Origin: Candidatus Corynebacterium avicola
Lineage (GTDB): Bacteria > Actinomycetota > Actinomycetes > Mycobacteriales > Mycobacteriaceae
Reading direction: 5' to 3'
DNA length: 64,000 bases
Assembly: GCA_019114135.1 (NCBI GenBank)
Contig: DXGC01000077.1
Location: forward strand, 1-64,000
Shown here: positions 8,129 to 20,014 of the stretch, piece after piece
Numbering within the stretch: position 1 is the first letter of the stretch
How the letters are laid out: the number at the start of each line of letters is the position of its first letter
Made by a program: the position numbers and the translations under genes
The notes under the pieces: model-generated
Databases searched by the model: none
Told to the model about the DNA's origin: nothing
The model's input: only the letters and a program-made list of their open reading frames with translations

Positions 8129-8737
8129 ATGAACACGCCAATCGCTACCGAAACCACCCCGTTGTTCGCGACGAGGCCCGCGTGCTCCCCCGCGATCCGG
8201 GACCTCCACGGCTTCAACTCAGCCCCCGCCGAACAACTGACCACCTTGCTGACCTTCATGACCGCGAGCCGGGAGCTGGCCCGCACCGTGGTGGTCGGCC
8301 GTCCCTACCTGACCCCCGGCGACCTGTACGCCGCTGCGGCCCGCACCCTGCAGACGCTGCCCACCCCCTTGCTGATGGACATCGTGAACTCCCACCAGCC
8401 GATCAACCGGGTTCCGCTGATCGAGGACGCGACGCGTTCCGGTGAGCTCTCCGCCGACCAGGTCTCCGACCTGCGGGACGCTGCCCTGGGCTACGCCACC
8501 ACCCAGGAGCACCTGTTCATCGCAGATCCGCGCCTGTGGGGTTCCGCCGAGGCCGTCGCGATGATCCCGGTGAAGGAGGGACAGGATCGTCCGGAGATCT
8601 CCGACATCGTCGACCAGCTCCTCGCCGACGTCGATGACCGGATGCTGCTGCCCGGTGGCACCGCATGGGAGCTCACCGTCAGCCACCTCGAGGAGTCGAA
8701 CCGGCTGAAGCTGGTCACCCTCGTGCCGGAGGATTAG
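8129..8737 (+). CDS. unknown protein, distantly OHCU-decarboxylase-like
   Basis: A 202-residue soluble protein. Start ATG 8129 is preferred because GGGGAG lies 10 bases upstream. The order FNSAPAEQL, a helix rich in Arg/Pro (GRPYLTPGDLYAAA), DIVNSHQPIN, then LSADQVSDLRDAALGY and WELTVSHLEESNRLK echoes the helical 2-oxo-4-hydroxy-4-carboxy-5-ureidoimidazoline decarboxylase fold, with SHQP at the place of the catalytic His-Pro motif. Similarity is weak and read by eye. Such an enzyme would fit the purine-degrading genes elsewhere in the window. Its stop overlaps the convergent lipoprotein gene by 4 bases (TTAG). Confidence 0.4.
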   Translation: MNTPIATETTPLFATRPACSPAIRDLHGFNSAPAEQLTTLLTFMTASRELARTVVVGRPYLTPGDLYAAAARTLQTLPTPLLMDIVNSHQPINRVPLIEDATRSGELSADQVSDLRDAALGYATTQEHLFIADPRLWGSAEAVAMIPVKEGQDRPEISDIVDQLLADVDDRMLLPGGTAWELTVSHLEESNRLKLVTLVPED

Positions 8738-9405
8738 CGGAAGGACTGTCCGAGCGTGCCTTCGGTCTCCTCGACGGCCGGGTCGGTGACCACGCAGGTC
8801 ACCGTGCGGTCACCCTGTGCCCAGCTGTCCTTCGAGGGCATCATCGTGACCACGTCGAGTGAGGACTCACCGAACGCGATACCGACGTAGGAGGTGAAGT
8901 CCTCGCCGCCGCAGATCTCGCCGGCCTCCTCGCCCAGCGGCTGGTTGCCGGGGAAGAGTGTCTTGCCGGTGATGTCGGACTGTGAGTAGACCTCGCCGAC
9001 GTGCGGCTCCGCACAGTCGACGACCTCGATCTCCTCGGTCCCGCTGAGCTGGTCCAGGTCGGCCACACAGTCACCCACACCGACCCCACGGGCCCCCGGC
9101 GACGTCGGGTCGGTGTCGGCGGGCTCGCCGGACTCCTCGTCCTCGGCACCGGGCTCCGGCTCGGCCTGCATGTCCGCGGCCCGGGACGCGTCAGCCTCGT
9201 CCGAGGGAACCGGCCCGTCGCTGGGCGCGTCCTGGTTCGCCGGGGAGCTACCTCCACCGTCACCGTCGTCGCCTCCGGTGACGTCGCCGATGGTGCAGCC
9301 GCCCAGCGCCAGGGCCGATGCGCAGGCCACGGTCAGCACAGGCAGCGCAGGCAGAGCGTAGGACGCCCTGTGGTGTCGGGAACTGGACCGCCGGACCCGG
9401 TGCAT
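8734..9405 (-). CDS. lipoprotein with septum-formation-like domain
   Basis: A 223-residue secreted lipoprotein. A basic N terminus and hydrophobic segment end in the lipobox LGGC (about residue 37), followed by a long acidic, Gly/Ser/Pro-rich linker of about 65 residues. The C-terminal domain carries VGDCV, VDCAEPHVGEVY and CVV cysteines, the pattern of the septum-formation (DUF4190-associated) domain found in actinobacterial membrane proteins. Start ATG 9405 has GGAGAG 7 bases upstream. Function is unknown beyond cell-envelope location. Confidence 0.65.
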   Translation of the reverse strand: MHRVRRSSSRHHRASYALPALPVLTVACASALALGGCTIGDVTGGDDGDGGGSSPANQDAPSDGPVPSDEADASRAADMQAEPEPGAEDEESGEPADTDPTSPGARGVGVGDCVADLDQLSGTEEIEVVDCAEPHVGEVYSQSDITGKTLFPGNQPLGEEAGEICGGEDFTSYVGIAFGESSLDVVTMMPSKDSWAQGDRTVTCVVTDPAVEETEGTLGQSFR

Positions 9406-9471
9406 GCGAGAACTCTCCTTCGTCGGGCGGGTGTGGGTCACCCACCAGGTGTCATCGGTGAAAGCGTACCG

Positions 9472-10821
9472 CTAGGGCATCCACCACTGACGGACCGGCA
9501 CCCCGGAGTATCCGCCGGCGTCGGGTTTCACCGCGAGAACCTGGTGGAGTTGGATCACGTTGTGCTCGAAACCCCACTCCGATCCGGCCATGTAGAGCCC
9601 GAAGAGTCGGGCTGTCGGCTCGCCGACGAGCTCGACCGCCTCGTCCCACCGGTTCGCCAGCAGCTCGCACCAGTCGTGCAGGGTGCGCTGGTAGTGCGGA
9701 CGCAGGTTCTCCTCGTGGACGACGTCGAAACCGGTGTCCTGCATGAACGTGATGATCCGCCCTGAGCCGGTGAGTTCACCGTCGGGGAAGATGTAGCGGT
9801 CGATGAACTGGCCGGCGCGTGTGGGCCGGTTGTGTGGCCGGGTGACGCAGTGGTTGAGCATGCGTCCACCGGGCCGCAGCTTCCCGAACAACAGGGTGAA
9901 GTAGTCCTGGTAGTTCTGCACGCCGACGTGCTCCAGGATGCCGATGGCGCTGACCGCGTCGAAGTCGGACTCCGGGACGTCCCGGTAGTCCATGCAGCGG
10001 ACCTCGGCGAGGTCGCCGAGCCCCTCGGCCTCGATGGCGGCCTTACCCCACTCGTACTGTTCCTGCGACAGGGTCACGCCGACGGCCTTCACACCGTGAC
10101 GTGCAGCGTAGCGGACCATTCCACCCCAGCCGCAGCCGACGTCGAGCAGCCGTTCGCCGGGTTCCAGACCGAGCTTGTCGAAGACCAGCCGGTGCTTGTT
10201 GTCCTGCGCCTCGGTGAGCGGGTCGGAGACGTCGGTGCCCATGGGCCAGGAGCCGTAGCGCCAGGACGAATCCTCACCGGTGACCCCGTCGGCCGGGTAA
10301 TAGGCGCACGTGTACGCCATGGAGTCGCCGAGGAAGAGTTCGTAGAAGTCGTTTCCTACGTCGTAGTGCCTGCTCACGACCTCCTTGTCGCGCTCCTTGG
10401 AGTGCCGGGACAGGCCCTCCATCAGCGCACGCTTCCACCCGGGGACGGTCTCCTGCTCCGGCACCGGCTGGAAATGGAACGCCCCCAGAGACTTCAGGGA
10501 ACGCACGATGGTGACCATGTCGCCCGCCGTCGGGCGCTGCATCTGGTCGTAGAGGTGCTGCAGGTGGTCGAAGATCAGGTAGGGGTGTCCGGGGTGGTCG
10601 CCGGTGACCCGCAACGAACCGGTGATGTAGGCGCGGGCCAGGCCCAGGTCGCCGGGGGCGGTGACGATGTGTGCCAGAGCGTTCGGCGAGACGATCTCCA
10701 GCGTCAGTTCGGCGTCCTGCGGTCCACTGGTCGACCCGTCGAAGGCGGTGACGCGGAACGGTGCGGGTGCGGCGACGACCTTGTCGACGATCTCTCCCAC
10801 CGTCAACGGGGTGAAGCTCAT
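9472..10821 (-). CDS. bfaB: SAM-dependent fatty acid 10-methyltransferase (Cfa/BfaB type)
   Basis: A 449-residue protein of the cyclopropane-fatty-acyl-phospholipid synthase family. It has an N-terminal lipid-binding domain, then SRHYDVGNDFYELFLG, the substrate-pocket motif AYTCAYY, the SAM-binding motif LLDVGCGWGGM and the active-site region GILEHVG. It is encoded 15 bases after a FAD-dependent oxidoreductase. In mycobacteria and corynebacteria this pair (BfaA/BfaB, also called TmsA/TmsB) methylates the double bond of oleoyl phospholipid and reduces the methylene intermediate to 10-methylstearate. A plain cyclopropane synthase is the alternative; the partner gene argues against it. Confidence 0.75.
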   Translation of the reverse strand: MSFTPLTVGEIVDKVVAAPAPFRVTAFDGSTSGPQDAELTLEIVSPNALAHIVTAPGDLGLARAYITGSLRVTGDHPGHPYLIFDHLQHLYDQMQRPTAGDMVTIVRSLKSLGAFHFQPVPEQETVPGWKRALMEGLSRHSKERDKEVVSRHYDVGNDFYELFLGDSMAYTCAYYPADGVTGEDSSWRYGSWPMGTDVSDPLTEAQDNKHRLVFDKLGLEPGERLLDVGCGWGGMVRYAARHGVKAVGVTLSQEQYEWGKAAIEAEGLGDLAEVRCMDYRDVPESDFDAVSAIGILEHVGVQNYQDYFTLLFGKLRPGGRMLNHCVTRPHNRPTRAGQFIDRYIFPDGELTGSGRIITFMQDTGFDVVHEENLRPHYQRTLHDWCELLANRWDEAVELVGEPTARLFGLYMAGSEWGFEHNVIQLHQVLAVKPDAGGYSGVPVRQWWMP

Positions 10822-10836
10822 GATTCTCCTGTCTCT

Positions 10837-12303
10837 CTACTGTCCAGTCACGGTCTTCTCGTACAGCCCGGGGAAGCGTCCCTCCGGGTCGTAGACGCTC
10901 TTCAACTGCTCCGGCCTGTTCCCACCGTAGAGTTCGGCGAACCGATCACGGGTGTAGAAGGCCTCGGAGTACAGCGATTTGTGCCCGCCGAGTTCGGAGA
11001 CCACCCGTTCGACCTCGCGGTTGAACGCACCGGGCGGGGCGTCCTCCCCCAGCAGGTCCACCGGTACAGTGCTCCAGAAGCCGACGTTGACCCAGGTCGT
11101 GTCCGGGGTCAGCGGGTACAGCGGCCACGCCTCGTCGTCGGCGAGGCGGATCGGGCAGAGCCACACCGGTTCGATCTCGCAGTTGTTGAAGAACCAGGTG
11201 AGGAACTCCGGCAGGCGGTCCGGGGTGACCTCGATGTCCTGGACCACGCGTTCGCGGGCGGGCAACCCCTTACGTGCTTCCAACCGGTCACCGATGTCGT
11301 ACTTCCGGTCCCAGCCGATGATCTTCCAGTAGAAGCTGGAGCGCAGCAGGTCACGGGGCCACAGGGTGCGCACGGTGGGGTTCTGGGTGCCGAAGGCGCG
11401 GTTGCACCAGAACCAGTCGATGTCCCAACGCCACAGGTAGTCGCGGGTGGTCAGCCGGTCGTGCAGGACGCCGTCCGGGTGCTGCAGTGAGCGGTAGTAG
11501 ATCCGCTCTCGGGTGTAGTCGGAGACCGGGCCGGGCTCGTCGGTCTTCCGGCCGAGCACCAGGTAGGACTCCTCCAGGCTGAAGACGACACCGTCGAGGT
11601 AGTCGACTTGTTCACCGTCGTAGGTCTTCTCCTCGACGATCTTCGCCAGGGTCTCGGTCAGCGTGGTCACGTCGTGGAAGCGGACGTGGCGCAGCGCGAC
11701 ATAGGGCTCGACTGGTTCGACGCTGATGCGAAGCCGCACGGCGTAGCCGAGGGATCCGTAGGAGTTCGGGAAGCCGCGGTAGAGGTCGGTGTTCTGCGTC
11801 GGGGAGCAGGTGACGACCTCGCCGGTGCCGGTGAGCACATCCATCTCCTGCACGGCCTCGTGCGGCAGGCCGTTGCGGAAGCAGCTGGACTCCACGCCCA
11901 TTCCGGTGACCGCGCCGCCGAGGGTGATGGTCTTGAGCTGCGGGACGACGGTCGGCGCGAGGCCGAAGGGAAGCAGGACGTCCACCAGGTCCTCGTAGGT
12001 GCACATGCCCTGGACGTCGGCGGTGTGCTGCACCGGGTCGACGGCGATGACGCCGTGCAGGCCCGAGACGTCCAGCCCGACGGCGTCGCCACTGCGTCCG
12101 CGGAAGAGGTTGGACGTCTTCTTCGCCAGTCGGACACGCTGGCCAGCGGGGACGGCGGCGAAGCTCTCCGTCAGCCGGTCGACGGCCTGTCCGTGGGCGA
12201 ACCATCCGACGGGGGCCAGGTCCCGCTGGTCGACCCCGTTCCCCAGTGGCAGCGCATCGGTGATCCTGCCGGCGAGGGCTACTGCATTCTCCTTCAGGCT
12301 CAT
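10837..12303 (-). CDS. bfaA: FAD-binding oxidoreductase (BfaA/TmsA type)
   Basis: A 488-residue protein with a PCMH-type FAD domain: KKTSNLFRGRSG, GLHGVIAVDPVQHTADVQG, then VVPQLKTITLGGAVTGMGVES. It has a C-terminal cap with the WLCPIRL and GHKSLYSEAFY motifs typical of DHCR24-like / alkyl-DHAP synthase-like oxidases. In the two-gene system it uses NADPH to reduce the 10-methylene fatty acyl intermediate. Start ATG 12303 is supported by TAGGCT 8 bases upstream (leaderless); it is the first gene of the operon with the methyltransferase. Divergent from the DUF805 gene. Confidence 0.75.
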   Translation of the reverse strand: MSLKENAVALAGRITDALPLGNGVDQRDLAPVGWFAHGQAVDRLTESFAAVPAGQRVRLAKKTSNLFRGRSGDAVGLDVSGLHGVIAVDPVQHTADVQGMCTYEDLVDVLLPFGLAPTVVPQLKTITLGGAVTGMGVESSCFRNGLPHEAVQEMDVLTGTGEVVTCSPTQNTDLYRGFPNSYGSLGYAVRLRISVEPVEPYVALRHVRFHDVTTLTETLAKIVEEKTYDGEQVDYLDGVVFSLEESYLVLGRKTDEPGPVSDYTRERIYYRSLQHPDGVLHDRLTTRDYLWRWDIDWFWCNRAFGTQNPTVRTLWPRDLLRSSFYWKIIGWDRKYDIGDRLEARKGLPARERVVQDIEVTPDRLPEFLTWFFNNCEIEPVWLCPIRLADDEAWPLYPLTPDTTWVNVGFWSTVPVDLLGEDAPPGAFNREVERVVSELGGHKSLYSEAFYTRDRFAELYGGNRPEQLKSVYDPEGRFPGLYEKTVTGQ

Positions 12304-12466
12304 GCTGATCCAGCCTAACCCTCTGTTGTCAGAACTGCCTGTCGTTCTGCCCACGCGGAATGCCCCCGCAACGCCGTTGAACACAGTGCACCCCAGGGTA
12401 TGACCTCGCTGAGCCGGTTCCGGAACCCAACTGAGTGAAACCTGATCCCCTGATACCGTCGACGGA

Positions 12467-13174
12467 GTGAGCACTCAGGAAGCCCCTCTCCACTCCCCTG
12501 ACTACTCGGTGACCTATGTCCGCGCTCTCGGCCGGTTCTTCACCCGGTGGTCCCGCTTCAAGGGCCGGGCCTCCCAAAGGGAGTTCTGGATCCCGGCGCT
12601 GACGATCGCGTTCATCACCTTCCTTCTGAACTGGTTGCAGTCCTGGATGACCAACCATTCAGACATCGCGACCGAATGGGTGGACGTACTCGAACGTGCC
12701 ATGGGCATCGCAGGACTGGCCCTGTTCATCCCGGCCTTCTCCTTGGCCTGGCGGCGTCTGCACGACTCCGGCATGGCCGGAGGGTGGGCGTTCCTCAGCT
12801 TCATTCCGGTAGGACGCATCGTCCTGTTCTTCATGCTTCTCCGCCGCACACGTCCGGGCCCCATCAAGCTGGAACGTGAGGACCCGGAGTTCCTCAACCC
12901 CGCCGGTGGCCCCAGCGCCTCGGGAGTGCAGACCTACCTGATCCTGGTCCAGGTGGTCCTGCTGATCTTCACGGTGATCAGCTTCATCGCCGGAATGAAC
13001 AACAACTACCTCCTGCAGGTCGACGGCAGTCCGTCACAACACCACGCCGAGGGTGCATGGAACTACATGAGCTGGGCCGCCGTCCTCGGCGGATGCTTCC
13101 TGGTGTTCTTCATCATCTCGCTGATCGTGCGCGGAGTGACGGCAACACGGGGGTACGCTGACCAGCGTGCATGA
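12467..13174 (+). CDS. DUF805 membrane protein
   Basis: A 235-residue membrane protein with about five hydrophobic segments. The signature RFKGRASQREFW at residue 31 and SLAWRRLHDSGMAGGW at about 95 are the DUF805 hallmarks. Function of the family is unknown. GTG 12467 has TACCGT exactly 7 bases upstream, so the mRNA is probably leaderless. The 3' end overlaps hrpB by 8 bases, which suggests coupled translation of two unrelated proteins. Confidence 0.8.
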   Translation: MSTQEAPLHSPDYSVTYVRALGRFFTRWSRFKGRASQREFWIPALTIAFITFLLNWLQSWMTNHSDIATEWVDVLERAMGIAGLALFIPAFSLAWRRLHDSGMAGGWAFLSFIPVGRIVLFFMLLRRTRPGPIKLEREDPEFLNPAGGPSASGVQTYLILVQVVLLIFTVISFIAGMNNNYLLQVDGSPSQHHAEGAWNYMSWAAVLGGCFLVFFIISLIVRGVTATRGYADQRA

Positions 13175-15599
13175 CCTCCCCTTCGCCGCCGGACGCGACG
13201 ACCTGCTGACCGCCCTCCGCTCCCGCGGGGTCGCGGTGGTGCAGGCCCCGCCCGGTACCGGTAAGACCACGCTGGCCCCGCAGTACGTGCTCGAACATGT
13301 GAGGGCGACCAGTACCAGCGGCCGCGTCGTCGTCACCCAGCCCCGCCGCGTCGCCGCCCGGTCCTCCGCCGCCCGCGTCGCCGAGCTCCGCGGCGGCACC
13401 GTGGGGGACGAGGTGGGCTACACCGTCCGCGGCGACCGAGCGGTGTCGGCGTCCACCGCCATCGAGATGGTCACCCCGGGCGTCCTGCTGCGTCGCCTGC
13501 TCGCCGACCCGGACCTCGACGGGGTCGCCGCGGTGGTCATCGACGAGGTCCACGAACGCCACCTGGAGTCCGACCTGGTCTTCGCCATGATCACGCAGTT
13601 GCGGGAGTTGCGGGACGACCTGGCCGTCGTCGCCATGTCCGCCACGCTGGACGCCGCCCGCTTCGCCGAGCTGCTCGGCGGCGACGGTGCGTCCCCCGCC
13701 CCGGTGGTTGATGTCCCCTCCCCCATCCACCCGCTCGACATCCATTACGCGACCTCCGCCGGGTCCATGGTCAACCGCGACCGACGCCACCGCAGCGCCG
13801 TCGAGGACACCGTCCTCGCCACCGTGCGTCGGGCTCTGGCCGAAACCACCGGGGACTTCCTGGTCTTCGTCCCGACGATCCGCGGCACCGAGACGGTGGC
13901 TGCCGCTTTGAATGACACGCATCTCGAGGCCTTCGCCCTGCACGGCCGACTCTCCCCCGGAGAGCAGGCCCGCATCGTCCGCGGCCACGGCAGGAGCGAC
14001 ACCCGCCGGGTGATCGTCGCGACCGACGTCGCCGAGTCCTCCCTCACGGTCCCCGGAGTCCGCGTCGTCGTGGACGCCTGCCTCGCCCGGGTATCCCGGC
14101 GCGACTCCACCCGCGGCATGTCGGTGCTGGTCACCGAGACCGCCTCGCAGTCCTCGATGACCCAGCGTGCGGGTCGTGCCGGACGTGAAGGCCCGGGCAC
14201 GGTGTACCGCTGCATCACCGCCGAGCAGTACGCCAAGGCTCCGGCGTCCTCCCCGCCGGCGGTGCTGACCAGCGACCTGACCTCGGCGTTGCTGGACGTG
14301 GCGTGCTGGGGTTCACCGCGTGGGGACGATCTACCTCTGCCGGACGCCTTCCCCACCCTCGCCGCCGACGCCGCGGAGACCACGCTGCAGTCCATCGGGG
14401 CGGTGGACGACGCCGGCGCGGTGACGTCTTACGGCCGCGAGCTGGCGCGGATTCCCGCCGACCCGCGCCTCGCCCGCGGTGGGTTGCTCGCCGCCGAACG
14501 GGTGGACGCCACGACGGTGGCGAAGGTTCTCGCCGTGCTGGACGACGGGTCGGGACGCCTCGACAACCTGCCGGACGCCCGCGACCCGGTGGTCTCACGC
14601 TTCCGGAAGCTGCTGGGCAGCACCGACAAGAGCACCATCGAACTACGCGGCACCGACGCGGTGGCGTACACCCTGGCCTGCGCCTTCCCGGGACTGATCG
14701 CCCGTCGGGTGGAGGGCGACCGCTTCCTCACTGTCTCCGGCACCGGCGCGGTGCTGCAGCGCGGCAGCGTCAGCGTCCCAAACAACGCCGAGTGGATCGC
14801 GGTGGCCGACATCGCCGGAGCGTCCACCACCTCCACCGGAGGCACCGGCGCGATGATCCGCGATGCTGTGACACTCACCCAGGAGCTGGCGTTCGAGGCA
14901 GCGTCCCCGCTGCTCAGCGACGCGGTGACCTGCACCTGGACGCCCGGCGGCGCAGCCGGGAAATTCTCCGCCCGGCGAGTTCGGGCGCTAGGTGCGATCG
15001 AGCTGTCCTCCACCCCGGTGTCGGCCAAGGACATCACCTCTTCCGACCGGGAGGCCGCAGTCCGGAAGGGTCTGGACCGTCACGGCCTGGGCGCCTTGAA
15101 CTGGTCGGAGAATGCGTCTGAACTGCGCCGACGCATCCAGTACCTGCACAACAACAGTGTCGGCGACTACCCCTCCGTCGCCGATGCGGAGCACGCCGCC
15201 CAACTGATGGACTTCGTGGTGCCGGACCTGGTGGCAGGGAAACGTCCCGATCTCGCCGGACTTCTACGAGGCCTGGTCCCGTGGGACCGGCGGCTGGAGA
15301 CAGATGCCCCGGAGACCCTGGATCTGCCAGCGGGACGGACCGTCCGCATCCGCTACCCGGAGGCCGACTCTGCGCCGGACGCCCCGGCGGTCGTCGCCAC
15401 GAAACTGCAGGACTGCTTCGGTATGCACGAGTCCCCCGAGATCGCCGGGCGGAAGATCCAGTTCCAGCTGCTGTCCCCGGCACAGCGTCCCCTCGCTGTC
15501 ACCGATGACCTTGCCAGCTTCTGGTCCGGCCCGTACCAGCAGGTGCGCTCGGAGATGCGCGGCCGCTACCCCAAGCATCCCTGGCCGGAGGACCCGTGA
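13167..15599 (+). CDS. hrpB: ATP-dependent RNA helicase HrpB
   Basis: An 810-residue DEAH-type helicase. Motifs in order: APPGTGKTT (I), TQPRRVAARS (Ia), IDEVHER (II, DEVH variant usual for HrpB), MSATLD (III), then VATDVAESSLTVPGVRVVVD (V) and QRAGRAGREGPG (VI), followed by a long C-terminal HrpB domain ending YPKHPWPEDP, which is characteristic. Full length for the family. GTG 13167 is the only start that keeps the short N terminus before motif I. Role in bacteria is poorly defined, probably RNA metabolism. Confidence 0.93.
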   Translation: MHDLPFAAGRDDLLTALRSRGVAVVQAPPGTGKTTLAPQYVLEHVRATSTSGRVVVTQPRRVAARSSAARVAELRGGTVGDEVGYTVRGDRAVSASTAIEMVTPGVLLRRLLADPDLDGVAAVVIDEVHERHLESDLVFAMITQLRELRDDLAVVAMSATLDAARFAELLGGDGASPAPVVDVPSPIHPLDIHYATSAGSMVNRDRRHRSAVEDTVLATVRRALAETTGDFLVFVPTIRGTETVAAALNDTHLEAFALHGRLSPGEQARIVRGHGRSDTRRVIVATDVAESSLTVPGVRVVVDACLARVSRRDSTRGMSVLVTETASQSSMTQRAGRAGREGPGTVYRCITAEQYAKAPASSPPAVLTSDLTSALLDVACWGSPRGDDLPLPDAFPTLAADAAETTLQSIGAVDDAGAVTSYGRELARIPADPRLARGGLLAAERVDATTVAKVLAVLDDGSGRLDNLPDARDPVVSRFRKLLGSTDKSTIELRGTDAVAYTLACAFPGLIARRVEGDRFLTVSGTGAVLQRGSVSVPNNAEWIAVADIAGASTTSTGGTGAMIRDAVTLTQELAFEAASPLLSDAVTCTWTPGGAAGKFSARRVRALGAIELSSTPVSAKDITSSDREAAVRKGLDRHGLGALNWSENASELRRRIQYLHNNSVGDYPSVADAEHAAQLMDFVVPDLVAGKRPDLAGLLRGLVPWDRRLETDAPETLDLPAGRTVRIRYPEADSAPDAPAVVATKLQDCFGMHESPEIAGRKIQFQLLSPAQRPLAVTDDLASFWSGPYQQVRSEMRGRYPKHPWPEDP

Positions 15600-15602
15600 A
15601 AA

Positions 15603-15962
15603 CTACCGAACCCGACCACCACGCGCGAACACTTTCACCACCGCGGTCGTCCCGCCCGCCAGGACCAACGCACCGATGATCGCGGTGAGCAGGGTGAGGA
15701 GCATGCCCTCCCCCAGAGCGTCCACCCCGAACAAGGTGCTGATCCAGCCACCGATCAGCCCACCGACCACTCCGGCGAACCCGGTCGTGGCGTAGGACCG
15801 GAGGGGCTGGTCCTCTGGAGCGTGGCGTTGGGCCGCTGCTGTGAGCATCACCACGGCCACGCCGACAGTCAGACCGATGAGAACCCAGGCGACGACACTG
15901 AGGGCCGGGGACGAACCAAGTGCGATCACTTTTGTTTCCATGATGTCATTAGTAGTCGACAT
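15603..15962 (-). CDS. GlsB/YeaQ/YmgE-family membrane protein
   Basis: A 119-residue protein with three hydrophobic helices and the glycine-rich TTGFAGVVGGLIGGWISTLFG segment that defines the transglycosylase-associated (GlsB) family, a small stress-linked membrane family of unknown activity. Start ATG 15962 is chosen over 15941 because GGAG lies 7 bases upstream of the former. It diverges from the xdh operon. A second member is encoded at 22769-23071. Confidence 0.75.
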   Translation of the reverse strand: MSTTNDIMETKVIALGSSPALSVVAWVLIGLTVGVAVVMLTAAAQRHAPEDQPLRSYATTGFAGVVGGLIGGWISTLFGVDALGEGMLLTLLTAIIGALVLAGGTTAVVKVFARGGRVR

Positions 15963-16148
15963 CGACCGTCTCCACCATGGAAAGTTCAGTCTCCGACGTA
16001 ACACCGCCGTAATCCTGTCATGGGATACTACGTGTGCCAGAGGTGGGCGCATTGTCGCTATACGGCCCCGGCGCGGACGACGACCGCGGCCGCCGGGGCG
16101 TCCGGACCCAGGTGACCGGCCCACCGTGAGTCACAGGAGATCCCACAC

Positions 16149-17614
16149 GTGACCACTGCACAACAGACAACTGCACCAGAAGAAACACAGAAGAACACGA
16201 CGACCCGGATGACGGTCAACGGGGTGACACTCGAGACCGACAACCACACCTCGGGGGTCCACACCAATGCCCTGGACGCCCTTCGCTCCCACGGGCTGAC
16301 CGCCTGCAAGGAGGGCTGCGGCGAGGGCGAGTGCGGGGCCTGCGCCATCATGGTCGCCCGTCCCGACGGCAACGACGCAGACCGGACCCGCTGGGTCCCG
16401 GTCAACGCCTGCCTGATCCCGGCGGCGGCGCTGGACGGGCAGGAGATCGTCACCGCCGAAGGCCTGGGCACCCCGTCCGACCTGCATCCCGTCCAACGGG
16501 AGATGGCCGAGCGCGGCGGATCCCAGTGCGGCTACTGCACCCCGGGGTTCGTCTGCTCGATGGCTGCGGAGTACTACCGTCCGGAGACGGAGAAGCCCTT
16601 CGACCTGCATGCCCTGTCGGGCAACCTGTGCCGCTGCACCGGGTACCGGCCGATCAAGGACGCGGCGATGGCGCTCGGTACCGGTGCTGACGCCGACACC
16701 GACGCCCGCGCCGCCCGCCTCCGCGAACCTGCCCCCGGACCGGCGCCGACGGACGTGCACGCTGGCGACGCCCGCTTCCGGCGTCCCGCGTCCCTGTCCG
16801 AGGCGTTGGAGATCCTGTCGGACGATCCGTCCATCGCCGTCGTCGCCGGCTCCACCGACCACGGCGTCGGCGTGAACCTTAAGGGTGAGCGTCCTGCGGA
16901 CGTCATCGCCGTCGACCGCCTCCCGGAACTGCGCGGCATCACCGTCACCGACACCTACCTGGACATCGGCGCCGCACAGACCCTCACCGAGATCGAGCGG
17001 GCCCTGGGGAAGAAGGTCCCGCTGCTGGGGCAGCTGCTGCCGCAGTTCGCCTCCCGTCTGATCCGCAACAGCGCCACCATCGGCGGCAACCTGGGCACCG
17101 GATCCCCCATCGGCGACACTCCCCCGGCGCTGCTGGCGCTGGAGGCTTCGCTGGTGCTGACCTCGGTAGGTGGTGAGCGGGAGGTCGCCCTGTGCGACTA
17201 CTTCACCGGCTACCGTCGGTCCGTCCGGCAGCCGGACGAACTGATCACCCGGATCCGCATCCCCCTGCCGCTGTCGCCGCTGACCGCCTTCCACAAGATC
17301 GCCAAACGCCGCTTCGACGACATCTCGTCGGTCGCCGTCGGCTTCGCCGTCGACGTGCAGGACGGCCTGGTCACCAAAGCGAGGATCGGACTCGGCGGCG
17401 TGGCCGCCACACCGGTGCGCGCCCTGGAGACGGAGGCCGCACTCGAGGGCGCACCATGGACCGAGGAGACGATCCTCGCTGCGGCGGAGATCCTGCGCGG
17501 CGAAGGCACCCCGATGTCCGACCACCGGGCGAGCTCCGCGTACCGCTCGGCGATGCTGGGTACCTCGCTGGAACGCTTCTGGGCTGAGCAGCAGAGGCAG
17601 CAGGAGGTGCGCGC

Positions 17615-17618
<4 letters not shown>
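16149..17618 (+). CDS. xdhA: xanthine dehydrogenase, small subunit (2Fe-2S and FAD)
   Basis: A 489-residue fused iron-sulfur/flavin subunit. First 2Fe-2S cluster ligands are in CKEGCGEGECGAC; the second cluster in CGYCTPGF and NLCRCTGYRPI. The FAD domain follows from about residue 215 (VVAGSTDHGVGVN, then IRNSATIGGNLGTGSPIGD). The enzyme oxidises hypoxanthine and xanthine to urate and passes electrons to NAD. GTG 16149 has AGGAG 9 bases upstream. First gene of xdhABC with 4-base overlaps, cytoplasmic. Confidence 0.93.

Positions 17619-20010
<2,392 letters not shown>

Positions 20011-20014
<4 letters not shown>

Noticed and set aside
9832..11490. 552-codon plus-strand open frame opposite bfaB and bfaA
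   Set aside because: Antisense shadow of two conserved enzymes; no domain, no ribosome site.
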